From the NCBI GenBank assembly GCA_963812415.1, contig CAWEVH010000022.1:62001-126000 (forward strand): a stretch of 64,000 nt of DNA, written 5' to 3'. The notes under the pieces were generated by a model. That model was not told where the DNA came from and did no database searches. It was given only the letters and a program-made list of their open reading frames with translations. The stretch's first letter is position 1; each line of letters begins with the position of its first letter. The stretch is from JACVRW01 sp963812415 (GTDB lineage: Bacteria; Actinomycetota; Thermoleophilia; Solirubrobacterales; Thermoleophilaceae). Position numbers and translations under genes: made by a program. Shown here one piece after another: positions 43,485 to 52,641 of the stretch.

Positions 43485-44123
43485 TTACTCGATCAGGCCA
43501 TGGCGAATGCCGATGGCCACTGCCTGCGTGCGGGTGGACGCCTCGAGCTTGGCGAGGATGCGCTTGGTGTGGGTGCGCACCGTCTCCGTCGAGAGCCCGA
43601 GCTTCTCGGCCACCTTGTCCGTCTGCATCCCGTCGGCGAGCATCTGCAGGATCTCCCGCTGACGGGCGCTCAGCGTCCGGTCGCCCTCGTCGAGGACGAT
43701 CGTCGAGGAGAGCCCGGGGTCGACGTAGAACTCGCCCGAGCGCGCCGCCTCGATCGCGCGGATCAGGTCCTCGGAGGGGGAGTCCTTGCGCACGTAGCCC
43801 TTGACCCCCGCCTTGAGCGCCTCGCTGAGCAAGCGGGCGCCGCCGTCGGAGGTGAAGATCACGATCGGCGCGCGCACCTGGTTCTGCAGCTGTCCGACCA
43901 CGGCGCCCACGTCGACGCCCGCGCGCCAGGGATCCACGATCACGACGTCCGGAGGCTCGCCGTCCATCGGAGCGACGTCGTCCACCGACGCCGCGTCGGA
44001 GACCTTGGCTCCCTTGAACGCCTGCTCGAGGACCGCACGGACCCCCGCCCGGACGACCGGGTGGTAATCGACGATCAGGCAACGGGGCGAGTCCTTCGCG
44101 CCGCTAGGCATCCCCGCCAGCAT
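43485..44123 (-). CDS. NarL-type response regulator with an altered acidic pocket
   Basis: 212 residues. The receiver begins CLIVDYHPVVRAGVRAVL, with Asp-Tyr where most regulators have two acidic residues. The phospho-acceptor region is VVIVDPW, and the Lys is in GYVRKDSPSE. The LuxR helix-turn-helix follows (LSARQREILQMLADGMQ, LSTETVRTHTKRILAKLEA). The reduced acidic pocket could mean weak or phosphorylation-independent activity. The start may be ATG 44111 rather than 44123. No partner kinase nearby. Confidence 0.88.
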   Translation of the reverse strand: MLAGMPSGAKDSPRCLIVDYHPVVRAGVRAVLEQAFKGAKVSDAASVDDVAPMDGEPPDVVIVDPWRAGVDVGAVVGQLQNQVRAPIVIFTSDGGARLLSEALKAGVKGYVRKDSPSEDLIRAIEAARSGEFYVDPGLSSTIVLDEGDRTLSARQREILQMLADGMQTDKVAEKLGLSTETVRTHTKRILAKLEASTRTQAVAIGIRHGLIE

Positions 44124-44210
44124 ACCTCATCAGCGGGAAGGATCCCCGTCCCGGAGGAACGGAGATCCCCGCGCGCGGGCACAAGCGCGTCTTGGGACCG
44201 GACCTCCGGG

Positions 44211-44522
44211 CTACGGTCGCGGCAGCCTGCGGAGCAGCTCGCCGGCCACCGTGCCCGCCACGCGAACGCCGGCTCCGGCGGCCTTGGTGGCCACGCGCAC
44301 CGCGCCGCCGAGCGGGTCGGACCGCGACGGCGCGGGAGGTGGGGCCGGGGCCGCTCGCCGGGGCCGAGGCGGAGGCGAAGGAGCCGGCTTGGCCGCGGGC
44401 GCGCCCTGGCCATCCGCCTTCTCGGCCGCCCTGCCGGCCGGATCGGCCGTGCGCTTGTCGCTCCGCGTGCCGGGCCGGGAGCGGGGCAACCGCCCGAGTA
44501 CGCCTCCGTCGTCCTCTGCCAT
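44211..44522 (-). CDS. Low-complexity basic hypothetical protein
   Basis: 103 residues, rich in Pro, Ala, Arg and Lys (RSDKRTADPAGRAAEKADG, then APSPPPRPRRAAPAPPPAPS), ending with a short possible amphipathic helix (VRVATKAAGAGVRVAGTVAGELLRRL). No domain is recognised. The starting ATG and a stop in a plausible position support it, but such GC-rich stretches can be open by chance. Confidence 0.4.
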   Translation of the reverse strand: MAEDDGGVLGRLPRSRPGTRSDKRTADPAGRAAEKADGQGAPAAKPAPSPPPRPRRAAPAPPPAPSRSDPLGGAVRVATKAAGAGVRVAGTVAGELLRRLPRP

Positions 44523-44666
44523 CACCGGCGAGTGTAGATGCGCCGAGGGAGAGGTTTGGGTCATGACCCGCTCCGGGGACAAGGACATCAACCGAAGCGT
44601 CCCCCCGCTATGAGGAAGGTGCAATTGGTTGACCGGCTAGTCAGCGGTCTTTCCGCTTCCCGTCGG

Positions 44667-44694
44667 TTGACTTCATTATCTGTAGCGTTAGTGT
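44667..44694 (+). promoter_or_regulatory. Candidate promoter of the sigma factor gene
   Basis: TTGACT at 44667 and TAGTGT at 44689, 16 bp apart, in an unusually AT-rich stretch (TCATTATCTGTAGCG) about 70-95 bp before the ATG of the sigma gene. The -10 matches the usual consensus only in part. A second TTGACC lies at about 44628. Confidence 0.45.
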
Positions 44695-44760
44695 TGAAAC
44701 AGTCTGAGATTCTGGGCCGCGCGCCCTAGCGCTTGGCCCTGCTCGTCGCAAGGAAACGGG

Positions 44761-45855
44761 ATGTCTGTAGCTGAACTTCAAGAGCTCGAGGAGGTCAAGC
44801 TCCTCCTCGCCAAGGGCCAGGCCGTCGGCACGCTGACCTATGCCGAAGTGGCAATGGCGCTGGCGGAGGTCGAAATCGATGACGGCGACATCGAGGAGCT
44901 CCACAGCTATTTCGAGAAGTCGGAGATCGAGCTCGTCGAGGACGACCCGACGCACTCCGAGCCGCAGGTCGAACGGGCGGTAGATCGCCGTAGTCGCCGC
45001 AAGAAGGCGACCATCGACCTGAAGCCGGACATGACCACCGATTCGCTTCAGCTGTTCCTGAAGGACATCGGCAAGGTCCGGCTGCTCACGGCGCAGGAGG
45101 AGGTCGACCTCGCCAAGCGGATCGAGCGCGGCGACCTCGACGCGAAGCAGAAGATGGTCGAGTCGAACCTGCGGCTTGTGGTCTCGATTGCCAAGAACTA
45201 CCGCAACCAGGGCCTGCCCTTCCTCGACCTGATCCAGGAGGGGACGCTCGGGCTGGTTCGCGCCGCCGAGAAGTTCGACTACCGCAAGGGCTTCAAGTTC
45301 TCGACCTACGCCACCTGGTGGATCCGCCAGGCGATCGCCCGTGCGCTCGCCGACAAGGCGCGCACGATCCGCATCCCGGTGCACGTGGTCGAGAAGCTCA
45401 ACAAGATCGGCCGCGCGGAGCGCAAGCTCGTGACCGAGCTCGGCCGCGAGCCCACCCCGGACGAGATCGCCGAGCACACGGGCATCGACCCGGAGGAGGT
45501 CGAGTCGATCAAGCGCTCGGCGCAGGCGCCGGTGTCGCTCGAGAAGCCGGTCGGTGACGAGGAGGAGTCCGAGTTCGGGCAGTTCATCGCGGACGAGCGG
45601 GCCGAGTCGCCGTACGAGCGCGCCGCCGAGATCCTCACCAAGGAGGCGCTGCGCGAGGCGCTGGAGAACCTCTCCTACCGCGAGCGGCGCGTGCTCGAGC
45701 TGCGCTACGGGCTCGGCGGGGAGCACCCGCGCACGCTCGACGAGGTGGGCCGCACCTTCAACGTCACGCGCGAGCGGATCCGCCAGATCGAGAACCAGTC
45801 GCTCAAGAAGCTGCAGTCGCTGGCCGAGGCGCAGAAGCTGCGCGACGTGGCCTAG
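44761..45855 (+). CDS. rpoD: RNA polymerase sigma factor, RpoD/SigA type
   Basis: 364 residues. Region 1.2/2.1 is DSLQLFLKDIGKVRLLTAQEEVDLAKRIERGD. Region 2.3-2.4 is NLRLVVSIAKNYRNQGLPFLDLIQEG and KFSTYATWWIRQAI. Region 3 includes RIPVHVVEKLNKI and region 4 ends TLDEVGRTFNVTRERIRQIENQSLKKL. The N-terminal 90 residues are acidic and short compared with E. coli. By length and motifs it is a primary-type sigma or a close group 2 relative. Whether it is the only one cannot be seen here. Confidence 0.93.
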   Translation: MSVAELQELEEVKLLLAKGQAVGTLTYAEVAMALAEVEIDDGDIEELHSYFEKSEIELVEDDPTHSEPQVERAVDRRSRRKKATIDLKPDMTTDSLQLFLKDIGKVRLLTAQEEVDLAKRIERGDLDAKQKMVESNLRLVVSIAKNYRNQGLPFLDLIQEGTLGLVRAAEKFDYRKGFKFSTYATWWIRQAIARALADKARTIRIPVHVVEKLNKIGRAERKLVTELGREPTPDEIAEHTGIDPEEVESIKRSAQAPVSLEKPVGDEEESEFGQFIADERAESPYERAAEILTKEALREALENLSYRERRVLELRYGLGGEHPRTLDEVGRTFNVTRERIRQIENQSLKKLQSLAEAQKLRDVA

Positions 45856-47404
45856 CGGCCGCCTGGTCGCCGGCGAGCAGCGCGCGCCGCAGCACCTTCC
45901 CCGATGGCGTGCGTGGAATCGACGCCGCGAAGCGGACCGCGCGGATGCGCTTGTGGGGCGACACGCGCTCGGCGACCCAAGCCATCAGCTCGTGGGCATC
46001 GAGCTCGCGGCGTGCGACCACCACGGCTAGCGGGACCTCGCCGCGCTCCGGATCCGGCTGAGGGATCACCGCGGCGTCCACCACCGCCGGATGGGTGGCG
46101 AGCAGCGCCTCGAGCTCGGCGGGCGCCACCTGGTGGGCGCTGACCTTGATCAGCTCCTTGAGACGGTCGACGACGAAGACGTTGCCCTCGCGGTCGACCT
46201 CGCCGAGGTCGCCCGTGCGCAGCCAGCCGTCCGGGTCGACGATCTCGGCGGTCGCCTCGGGTCGGCCGAGATAGCCGGCCATCACCTGCGGGCCCCGCAC
46301 CCATAGCTCCCCCCGCCCGCCGGCAGGGAGGTCCGCGCCGGACGCCGGGTCGACGACGCGCAGCTCGGTGTTCGGCATCACGCGTCCGACGGAGCCGGGG
46401 ATGGTGCCGCACTCGCGGTCGGGCATCGTTGCGCCGACGGTCGTCTCGGTCATTCCCCAGCCCTGGCCGACGGCCGCGTGTGGCAGTCGCTCGGCCAGCG
46501 CGCACTGGGTCTCCGCCGACAGCGGCGCCCCGCCCGAGACCACCAGCTGGAGCGAGCTCAGGTCGTGGCGTGCGACGAGCGGATGGCTCGCGAGCGCGGC
46601 GGCGATCGGCGGCGCGCCGACCAGCACCGTGACCCGGTGCTCCTCCAGCAGGCCGAGAAAGCGCTCCAGCTCGAAGCGCGGCATGGTGACCACCGTGGCG
46701 CCCGCACAGAGCCCGGCCGCCAGCTTGAGCACGAAGCCCATCACGTGGAAGAACGGCACCGCGGCGAGCAGCGTGTCGCGCTCTGAGAGGCGCAGGCCGC
46801 GATCGACCTGGCGGATCGCGCAGACGAGGTTGCGGTGGGTGAGGACGACGCCCTTGGGCAGCCCGGTCGTCCCGCTCGAGTAGGGGAGGAGGGCCGGCAG
46901 CTCGTCGCGCTCGGCGACGGTTGGGGCCGCCGCTCCGAGCAGGGCGGTGACCGGCGTGGTGCCGGGCGCCTCGCCGAGGGTGATCACCTCGCGCACGCCG
47001 GTGACGGCGGCCGCGCGGCGGGCCGCCGCCGCGAGCGAGGGGATCGTGACCAGGAGGCTGGCACCAGAGTCCTCGAGCTGAGCGCGCAGCTCGCCCTCGG
47101 CGGCGGCGGGATGCGCCCCGGTAACGCAGCCGCCGGCCGCCATCGCGCCCAGCGAGACGCCCGCCCACTGGGGCAGGTTCGGCGCCCAGAGCGCGAGGAC
47201 GTCGCCTTCGCCGAAGCCCCGAGCGGCGAGCCCGCCCGCCACCGCCTCGATGCGCGCCGCGAGCGTCGCGTAGCTCACGGACGCACCCGAGTCGGAATCG
47301 ATCAGAGCGGGCCGATCGCCGGCGCGCGCGGCCGCGGCGAGCACGAGCTCTGGAAGCGTCGCGCCTCCAACCTCGACCGGTTCGTAGTCGCTCGTCCAGA
47401 TCAC
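45803..47404 (-). CDS. AMP-dependent acyl-CoA synthetase (4-coumarate-CoA ligase-like)
   Basis: 533 residues from GTG 47404 (AGGAGG upstream). Motifs are the P-loop-like YSSGTTGLPKGVVLTHRN near 177, GWGMTETTVGATMPD near 326 (A5), GWLRTGDLGEVDREGNVFVVDRLKELIKVSAHQVAP (A7-A8) and the catalytic Lys in PRTPSGKVLRRAL. It activates a carboxylic acid as acyl-AMP, then as CoA thioester. The substrate is not determinable. The C-terminal tail overlaps the sigma gene's 3' end by 53 bp. It is controlled by the divergent TetR. Confidence 0.92.
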   Translation of the reverse strand: MIWTSDYEPVEVGGATLPELVLAAAARAGDRPALIDSDSGASVSYATLAARIEAVAGGLAARGFGEGDVLALWAPNLPQWAGVSLGAMAAGGCVTGAHPAAAEGELRAQLEDSGASLLVTIPSLAAAARRAAAVTGVREVITLGEAPGTTPVTALLGAAAPTVAERDELPALLPYSSGTTGLPKGVVLTHRNLVCAIRQVDRGLRLSERDTLLAAVPFFHVMGFVLKLAAGLCAGATVVTMPRFELERFLGLLEEHRVTVLVGAPPIAAALASHPLVARHDLSSLQLVVSGGAPLSAETQCALAERLPHAAVGQGWGMTETTVGATMPDRECGTIPGSVGRVMPNTELRVVDPASGADLPAGGRGELWVRGPQVMAGYLGRPEATAEIVDPDGWLRTGDLGEVDREGNVFVVDRLKELIKVSAHQVAPAELEALLATHPAVVDAAVIPQPDPERGEVPLAVVVARRELDAHELMAWVAERVSPHKRIRAVRFAASIPRTPSGKVLRRALLAGDQAAARPRRAASAPRPATAAS

Positions 47405-47417
47405 CTCGGCCTCCTCC

Positions 47418-47458
47418 TTGACACGTGTAAACCTAGCGTCGACCTTGACACGTGTCAA
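47418..47458. promoter_or_regulatory. Paired TetR operators between acyl-CoA synthetase and its regulator
   Basis: TTGACACGTGTCAA at 47445-47458 is a perfect 14-bp palindrome. TTGACACGTGTAAA at 47418-47431 is a close copy. They begin 27 bp apart. They sit 13 bp before the synthetase start and 10 bp before the TetR start, and TTGACA can also serve as a -35, so a bound repressor would shut both genes. Confidence 0.78.
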
Positions 47459-47468
47459 ACTGGGCCCG

Positions 47469-48059
47469 ATGGCCGTTCGAGCCGACGTCACCCGCACCCG
47501 CATCCTCGACGCCGCCTGGGAGCTCGTGCGCGCCCAGGGCGCCGCGGGCGTGCGGATGCAGGACGTGGCAGGCGCCGTGGGGGTCTCCCGCCAGCTCGTG
47601 TACGTCCACTTCCGGGACCGGGCCGGGCTGCTGGTGGCGATGGCCCGCCACCACGACGAGCACAGCGGCTTCAACGAGCGCGTTGCCGCCACCCGCAGGC
47701 TGCCGCCGGCCGATGGCCTCGAGGCGCTCCTGCGCGCCTGGTGCGACTACATCCCGGAGATCCTGCCGGTGGCAAGCGCGCTCCAGGCAGCGGCCTGGGC
47801 CGGCGACGAGGCAGCGACCGCCTGGCGCGACCGGATGGACGACCTCCGCGAGGCCTTCCGCATCGCCGTGGCCCGCCTCGCCCGGGACGGCCGCCTCGCC
47901 GACGGCTTCAGCGTCGAGACGGCCGCCGACTGGGTCTGGGCGAGGAGCCATCTGAACGGCTGGCAGCAGCTCGTTGCCGAGCGCGGCTGGCCGGCAGAGG
48001 GCTACGCCGAGCGTACGATCGCCTCGATCCTGGCGGAGGTGGTGGCGCCGCGGCGCTGA
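47469..48059 (+). CDS. TetR family regulator of acyl-CoA synthetase
   Basis: 196 residues from ATG 47469. The helix-turn-helix (VRMQDVAGAVGVSRQLVYVHFRDRAGLL) is clear; the effector domain is all-helical, with several Trp (ALQAAAWAGDEAATAWRDRMDDL, ADWVWARSHLNGWQQLV). It is divergent from the synthetase with a paired palindrome between, so it probably senses the acyl-CoA product. Confidence 0.9.
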   Translation: MAVRADVTRTRILDAAWELVRAQGAAGVRMQDVAGAVGVSRQLVYVHFRDRAGLLVAMARHHDEHSGFNERVAATRRLPPADGLEALLRAWCDYIPEILPVASALQAAAWAGDEAATAWRDRMDDLREAFRIAVARLARDGRLADGFSVETAADWVWARSHLNGWQQLVAERGWPAEGYAERTIASILAEVVAPRR

Positions 48060-48125
48060 GCGTCCCCCCGTCCATCGGTCGCCCTCGGATTCAAGGCGCG
48101 TGCCGCGTCTTCCGATGCGAAACCC

Positions 48126-49325
48126 ATGTTTCAGATCGACTCCGCCCTGATGCGCCTGATCGAGCTGGAGGGATCCGACCTCCATCTCAAGGTCCCCGCC
48201 CGCCCGATCATCCGCCAGCACGGCAAGCTCGTGCCCCTCGAGGGCACCGAGGTCCTGCGCCCGGAGGACACCGAGCGCACGCTGTTCGAGATCCTCAAGG
48301 ACGAGTCGAAGCTCGAGGCGTTCCGCAAGGACCGCGAGGTCGACTTCTCCTACTCGATCCCGGGCGTGGCCCGCTATCGCGTGAACGCCTTCGTCCAGCG
48401 CGGCTCGGTGTCGCTCGTGCTGCGCGCGATCCCCTTCCAGGTGAAGACGGTCGATGAGCTGCTGCTGCCCTCGGTGATCTCGGAGATCGCCGACGAGGAG
48501 CGCGGGCTGATCCTGCTCACGGGCACGACCGGCTCGGGCAAGTCGACGACGCTCGCGTCGATGATCGACCACATCAACAACCGCTATCCCAAGCACATCG
48601 TCACGATCGAGGACCCGGTCGAGTTCCTGCACCGCGACAAGACCTCGATCATCAACCAGCGCGAGGTCGGCGAGGACACGGCCTCCTTCGCCCGCGCGCT
48701 GCGCCGCGTGCTGCGCCAGGACCCGGACGTGATCCTGGTCGGCGAGATGCGCGACGAGGAGACGGTGCGCACCGCGCTGTCCGCGGCCGAGACGGGCCAC
48801 CTCGTGCTCTCGACCATCCACACCGTCGACGCCGCCGAGTCCGTCAACCGCATCATCGACTTCTTCCCGCAGGCGGAGCAGCGCCAGGCGCGCGCGATGC
48901 TCGCCGGCACGCTGAAGGCCGTGATCTCACAGCGGCTCGTACCCACGCCCGACCGCAACGGCCGAGTGGCCACCTGCGAGATCCTGCGGATGACCGGCCG
49001 CGTGCGCGACATGATCGTGAACCCCGAGGAGACCGGGAAGCTGCCCGAGGTGATCTCCGAGGGCGCCTACTACGGCATGCAGACCTTCGACCAGGCGCTG
49101 CTCTACCACGTGCAGGCCGGCCGGGTCGCGATGGACGACGCCCTCAAGGCCTCGACCCATCCGCACGACTTCAAGCTGCTCGTCTCCTCGGACGGTCAGC
49201 GTCACACCTCGGTCGAGTCGGTGTTCGGCGACGAGGACGAGGGCGAGCCGGGCGGCGAGCCCGATCAGCCGCCGGCCGCCGGCAACGGCTCGGCCCCGGC
49301 GATCAGCGCCACACCTGGAGCTTGA
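48126..49325 (+). CDS. pilT: PilT-family type IV pilus retraction ATPase
   Basis: 399 residues. The N-terminal PAS-like domain is followed by the ATPase core: Walker A GTTGSGKSTTLASMI near 136, Asp box VTIEDPVEFLHRD, Walker B DPDVILVGEMRDEETV near 199, and the His box TGHLVLSTIHTVDAAE. The overall order matches PilT/PilU and not secretion GspE. About 40 residues of Pro/Gly tail (GEPGGEPDQPPAAG) follow. No other pilus gene is present here, so the pilin and assembly genes lie elsewhere or the protein has another role. Confidence 0.93.
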   Translation: MFQIDSALMRLIELEGSDLHLKVPARPIIRQHGKLVPLEGTEVLRPEDTERTLFEILKDESKLEAFRKDREVDFSYSIPGVARYRVNAFVQRGSVSLVLRAIPFQVKTVDELLLPSVISEIADEERGLILLTGTTGSGKSTTLASMIDHINNRYPKHIVTIEDPVEFLHRDKTSIINQREVGEDTASFARALRRVLRQDPDVILVGEMRDEETVRTALSAAETGHLVLSTIHTVDAAESVNRIIDFFPQAEQRQARAMLAGTLKAVISQRLVPTPDRNGRVATCEILRMTGRVRDMIVNPEETGKLPEVISEGAYYGMQTFDQALLYHVQAGRVAMDDALKASTHPHDFKLLVSSDGQRHTSVESVFGDEDEGEPGGEPDQPPAAGNGSAPAISATPGA

Positions 49326-49388
49326 CGCTCGGGGCGCGCTCGCCCAAAGTGCGCACTGCAAGAACGAAACCGAAACGAAGGAGACCAG

Positions 49389-50102
49389 GTGCAGAGCACC
49401 CTTGGTGAGTTCCAGGAGACGCAGTCGGAGCAGCCGTTCGCGCTCCAGAACTCGAAGCTCTTGAAGGTCAGCCTCCGGCAGGTGACGATCCAGGCGAAGG
49501 CCGGCTCGATGGTCGCCTACCAGGGCGACGTCGCGTTCGAGCACGCGGGCTCGGGTGGCATGAGCCGGATGCTGAAGAAGGCCGTGTCGGGCGAGGGCAC
49601 GAAGCTGATGAAGATGTCGGGCACGGGGGAGGTGTTCCTCGCCGACACCGCGCAGGACATCCACCTGCTGTACCTCGAGAACGACGCCATCACCGTGAAC
49701 GGCCAGAACCTGCTGGCGTTCGACTCCGGCATCGACTGGGACATCCGGCGGGTGGAGGGCGCGAGCGGCATGATGGGCGGCGGGCTCTTCAACACGGCGC
49801 TCCAGGGCAGCGGCTGGGTGGCGATCATCTCGGATGGCCCGCCCGTGCTGCTGAACACCGGCGACGCCCCGACATTCGCGGACCCGCAGGCCGCGATCAC
49901 CTGGGCCTCGAGCCTGCAGACCGGCATCAAGACGGACATCAAGATGAAGAACTTCATCGGCCGCGGCTCCGGCGAGTCCGTGCAGATGTCCTTCTCCGGC
50001 AGCGGCTGGGTGCTCGTGCAGCCGAGCGAGGGTCGCGTGATGCGGGTGGGTGGCGGCTCCGGCGGCGGGGGCGGCGGCCTGCTGAGCAACCTGGGCGGCT
50101 GA
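49389..50102 (+). CDS. AIM24/TIGR00266 family protein
   Basis: 237 residues from GTG 49389 after GAAGGAG. The fold is a double-psi/beta-roll: LKVSLRQVTIQAKAGSMVAYQGDV, GEGTKLMKMSGTGEVFLAD, LAFDSGIDWDIRRVEGASGMMGGGLFNTALQGSGWVAI, and a final Gly-rich tail. The bacterial function is unknown; the yeast namesake is mitochondrial. A gap of 63 bp from pilT leaves co-transcription possible. Confidence 0.87.
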   Translation: MQSTLGEFQETQSEQPFALQNSKLLKVSLRQVTIQAKAGSMVAYQGDVAFEHAGSGGMSRMLKKAVSGEGTKLMKMSGTGEVFLADTAQDIHLLYLENDAITVNGQNLLAFDSGIDWDIRRVEGASGMMGGGLFNTALQGSGWVAIISDGPPVLLNTGDAPTFADPQAAITWASSLQTGIKTDIKMKNFIGRGSGESVQMSFSGSGWVLVQPSEGRVMRVGGGSGGGGGGLLSNLGG

Positions 50103-50170
50103 GAGAGACGGTGGCCGTGGCGGGGGCCTCCCCGGCCCGCCGCCGCCGGCCCCCGGCGCGCCTGGCCCCC

Positions 50171-50187
50171 ACTTCAGTTCCTGAAGT
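50171..50187. promoter_or_regulatory. Inverted repeat upstream of HxlR gene
   Basis: ACTTCAGTTCCTGAAGT has perfect 7-bp arms around TTC. It lies 20 bp before the HxlR ATG, in a position to overlap its promoter (the following CTTGCGCTAGACT includes a weak -10). Likely an autoregulatory site. Confidence 0.65.
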
Positions 50188-50207
50188 CTTGCGCTAGACT
50201 CGGCCTC

Positions 50208-50588
50208 ATGGCCGATCCCACCTGCCCCGTCTGTGCCACGGCGGACATCATCTGCGGCAAGTGGACGATTCTCGTGATCAGGGACCTCGCCGCCGGGCGC
50301 AGCCGCTTCTGCGAGCTCGAGCGCTCGCTCGCCGGCATCAGCCCGAGGACGCTCTCGCTGCGTCTACGCGGGCTCGAGGAGCAGGGCATCGTCGAGCGGC
50401 ACACGTTCCCCGAGGTGCCGCCCAGGGTCGAGTACTCGCTGACCCCGAAGGGCGAAGCGCTGATGCCGCTGATCGATGACATGCGCCGCTACGGGCGCGA
50501 GTACCTGGGAGTCGAGGACGACTCCTGCTGCGCGCCCGCCGCCACCGGCGAGGGCGCCGCGAAGGTCGCCGCGGTCGCGGCGGCGTAG
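50208..50588 (+). CDS. HxlR family winged-helix regulator
   Basis: 126 residues. CPVCATADIICGKWTILVIRDLAAGRSRFCELERSLAGISPRTLSLRLRGLEEQGIVER is the HxlR signature, with Cys in the N-terminal helix that in relatives sense thiol stress or aldehydes. The winged-helix end EYSLTPKGEALMPLIDDM is typical. The tail has an extra CC (DDSCCAPAA). It overlaps the 3' end of the reductase on the other strand by 100 bp. Confidence 0.9.
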   Translation: MADPTCPVCATADIICGKWTILVIRDLAAGRSRFCELERSLAGISPRTLSLRLRGLEEQGIVERHTFPEVPPRVEYSLTPKGEALMPLIDDMRRYGREYLGVEDDSCCAPAATGEGAAKVAAVAAA

Positions 50589-51722
50589 CGCCGCGTCGCG
50601 AACGACGGGTGAGCCTGGTCGAGGTACCAGCCGAAGGCGCGGTCCACGAGGCGCCGGCGTCCGAGCGCCCTGAGCGCGAGCGTGAGCGCGCGCGGCGGGA
50701 GGCGCGGCACCAGCCACTGGAGCCGGAGTGCGAGCCCGAACGCGCGGCGGTGTGACGCGCTGAAGCGGGCGTAGCGCGTGAGCGCCTCCTCGCGCGAGCG
50801 CCGGCCCGCGAGCGCCGCCAGCAGCTCGCGCCCGCAGGCGCTCCCGAAGTAGAAGGCGGTGCGGATGCCCTCGCCCGAGAGCGGGAAGCAGTGGCCGGCC
50901 GAGTCGCCGACGAAGAACACGCCGTCCTCGGCCGCCCGGCGCAGGCGGTGCGGGAACCAGTTGCCCTGGAAGCGAACCGGCGGCCGCCCGAGCTGCTCGG
51001 CCAGCTCGACGGTCGGGCGCCGTACGTGGTGGCGCGGCTCGTACGACCCGACGCCGACCCGCTGCTCGCCGCCGGCCGGGACGTTCCAGCCGTAGCCGAA
51101 GCGCACGAGCGAGCGGTCGATCCAGACGTCGAGGGCGTCCTCGCCGGACCGGCCGGGAGACGAGCTCGCGGCCACCCCGCTCGCTAGACCGCGGATGCAC
51201 CTCGAGTCCACGCGAGAGCGGCGCCTCGGGGGGCTGGTTGCCCTCCCGTGCCAGCACCCGCCGCCAGCCGAGCGCGTCGACCACGAGCGGGGCGCGCAGC
51301 TCGCCGCGGTCGGTGGCGACCGCGCCGCCCGGCCGGCGCCCGCTCACGGTGGCGATCTCGAAGCGGGCGTCGCACTGCTCGAACAGAAGCCGGCAGAGCT
51401 CGCGGTAGTCGAAGGCCGCCCAGCTCCACGGCAAGCGGTAGCGGACGGAGCCGTGCGGCGTCGTGAACGTCATGCAGGGCAGCTCCTGCCGGATCGCGCC
51501 GGCCACACCCATCGCCTCGAGCCAGGGCCGTGGCGCGGCGCACGCCGAGGTGGCGCGTTCGCCGATCTCGTAGCGGTCGACGAGCAGCACGTCCGCGCCG
51601 CTGCCGGCCAGCTCGCGGGCGACCGCGAGTCCCGCGAAGCTCGCCCCACACACGAGCACGTCTGCCTCCGGGCGCGCGATTGAGGTCCGCTCCGCCCCCC
51701 GCAGCGTGGCGCGCCGGGTCAC
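50489..51722 (-). CDS. Geranylgeranyl-reductase-type FAD oxidoreductase, frameshifted in this read
   Basis: About 411 residues after correction. The FAD loop is VLVCGASFAGLAVARELAGSGADVLLVDR near residue 24. The second conserved part is VFFVGDSAGHCFPLSGEGIRTAFYFG, typical of GGR/FixC-like flavoproteins. The frame shifts by one base near 51192, where LEVHP is followed by a junk stretch; the sequence resumes at ALDVWIDRSLVRFGYGWNVP. GTG 51722 overlaps the synthase stop. Paired with an isoprenoid synthase, it probably reduces or desaturates a carotenoid or hopanoid precursor; the true substrate is unknown. Confidence 0.82.
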
Positions 51723-52591
51723 GCGCCCGCCCGCAGGGCGCCCGCCACGGCGCCGGCGAGCTCCCACGGCGGCAGGCCGGCCCGGTGGCGAAGCACGTCG
51801 AAGCGCAGCCGCTCGGCTCGATCGAGGGTCCGCAGGTAGACGCTGCGCGCGAGCCGCAGCCCGCGCTGGACATCCGGCGTCACGACCTCGGAAGCCGCCT
51901 CACCCTCGCGGAAGAGCGAGCGCGCGCGCTCGACCTCGAGCGCGAGCAGCCGGCGGAAGCCGTCGGTCGGCCGCCCGGAGGCGATCTCGTCGACGCTCAC
52001 GCCGAAGCGCTCGAGGTCCTCGCCCGGCAGATAGACGCGGTCGAGCTCCCAGTCCTCCCTCACATCGCGGATGAAGTTCGTGAGCTGGAACGCGTACGCG
52101 AGCCGCGTGAACGACTCCTGGCGCTCCGCCGGCGCGCCGATCAGCACGGCGAGGATGCGGGCCACGGCGCCGACGCTCCCGTCCATGTAGCGCTCGAGCT
52201 CCGTCCAGGTGGCGATTCGCACCGGGCCGCAGTCGCGGCGCATCGACTCGAAGTAGAGGCCGAGCTCGGTCAGAGGCAGCTCGTGCCGGCGGCCGCTGTC
52301 GGCCAGCGCGGCGAGCACCGGATCGCGCGTCGGCTCGCCCGCGAGGGACGCGTCGAAGCGGCGCTCGTAGTCGTCGAGCGCCGCCCGGCGCGCCCCAGGG
52401 CTCGTGGCGCGCCTGGGGCCGTCGACCTGATCGTCCACCACGCGCGCGAACGCGTAGAGGGCGTGCACCGCCGGGCGCAGGTCCTCGCGCAGGCGCTTGG
52501 TGGCCCAGTAGTAGGTGGGGTCGCGGCGCCGGTGGAGGCGCCGGCAATACTCGTAACCGTTCCGCACCAGGGGGTCGCGAGTCTCCCGCAT
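51719..52591 (-). CDS. Squalene/phytoene synthase family protein
   Basis: 290 residues. First Asp-rich site is YAFARVVDDQVDG near 48; second is LTNFIRDVREDWELDRVYLPGEDLERFGV near 162. YYWATKRL and DGSVGAVARIL complete the head-to-head prenyltransferase pattern. It condenses two prenyl diphosphates to phytoene, presqualene or a similar product at the membrane face. Followed by a GGR-type reductase with GTGA overlap. It cannot be assigned to HpnC, HpnD or CrtB with confidence. Confidence 0.9.
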   Translation of the reverse strand: MRETRDPLVRNGYEYCRRLHRRRDPTYYWATKRLREDLRPAVHALYAFARVVDDQVDGPRRATSPGARRAALDDYERRFDASLAGEPTRDPVLAALADSGRRHELPLTELGLYFESMRRDCGPVRIATWTELERYMDGSVGAVARILAVLIGAPAERQESFTRLAYAFQLTNFIRDVREDWELDRVYLPGEDLERFGVSVDEIASGRPTDGFRRLLALEVERARSLFREGEAASEVVTPDVQRGLRLARSVYLRTLDRAERLRFDVLRHRAGLPPWELAGAVAGALRAGA

Positions 52592-52641
52592 CGAAGTGGA
52601 GACTGGCAGGATCGGGCAGGCTCGGCGCGAATTCGCGCTCT

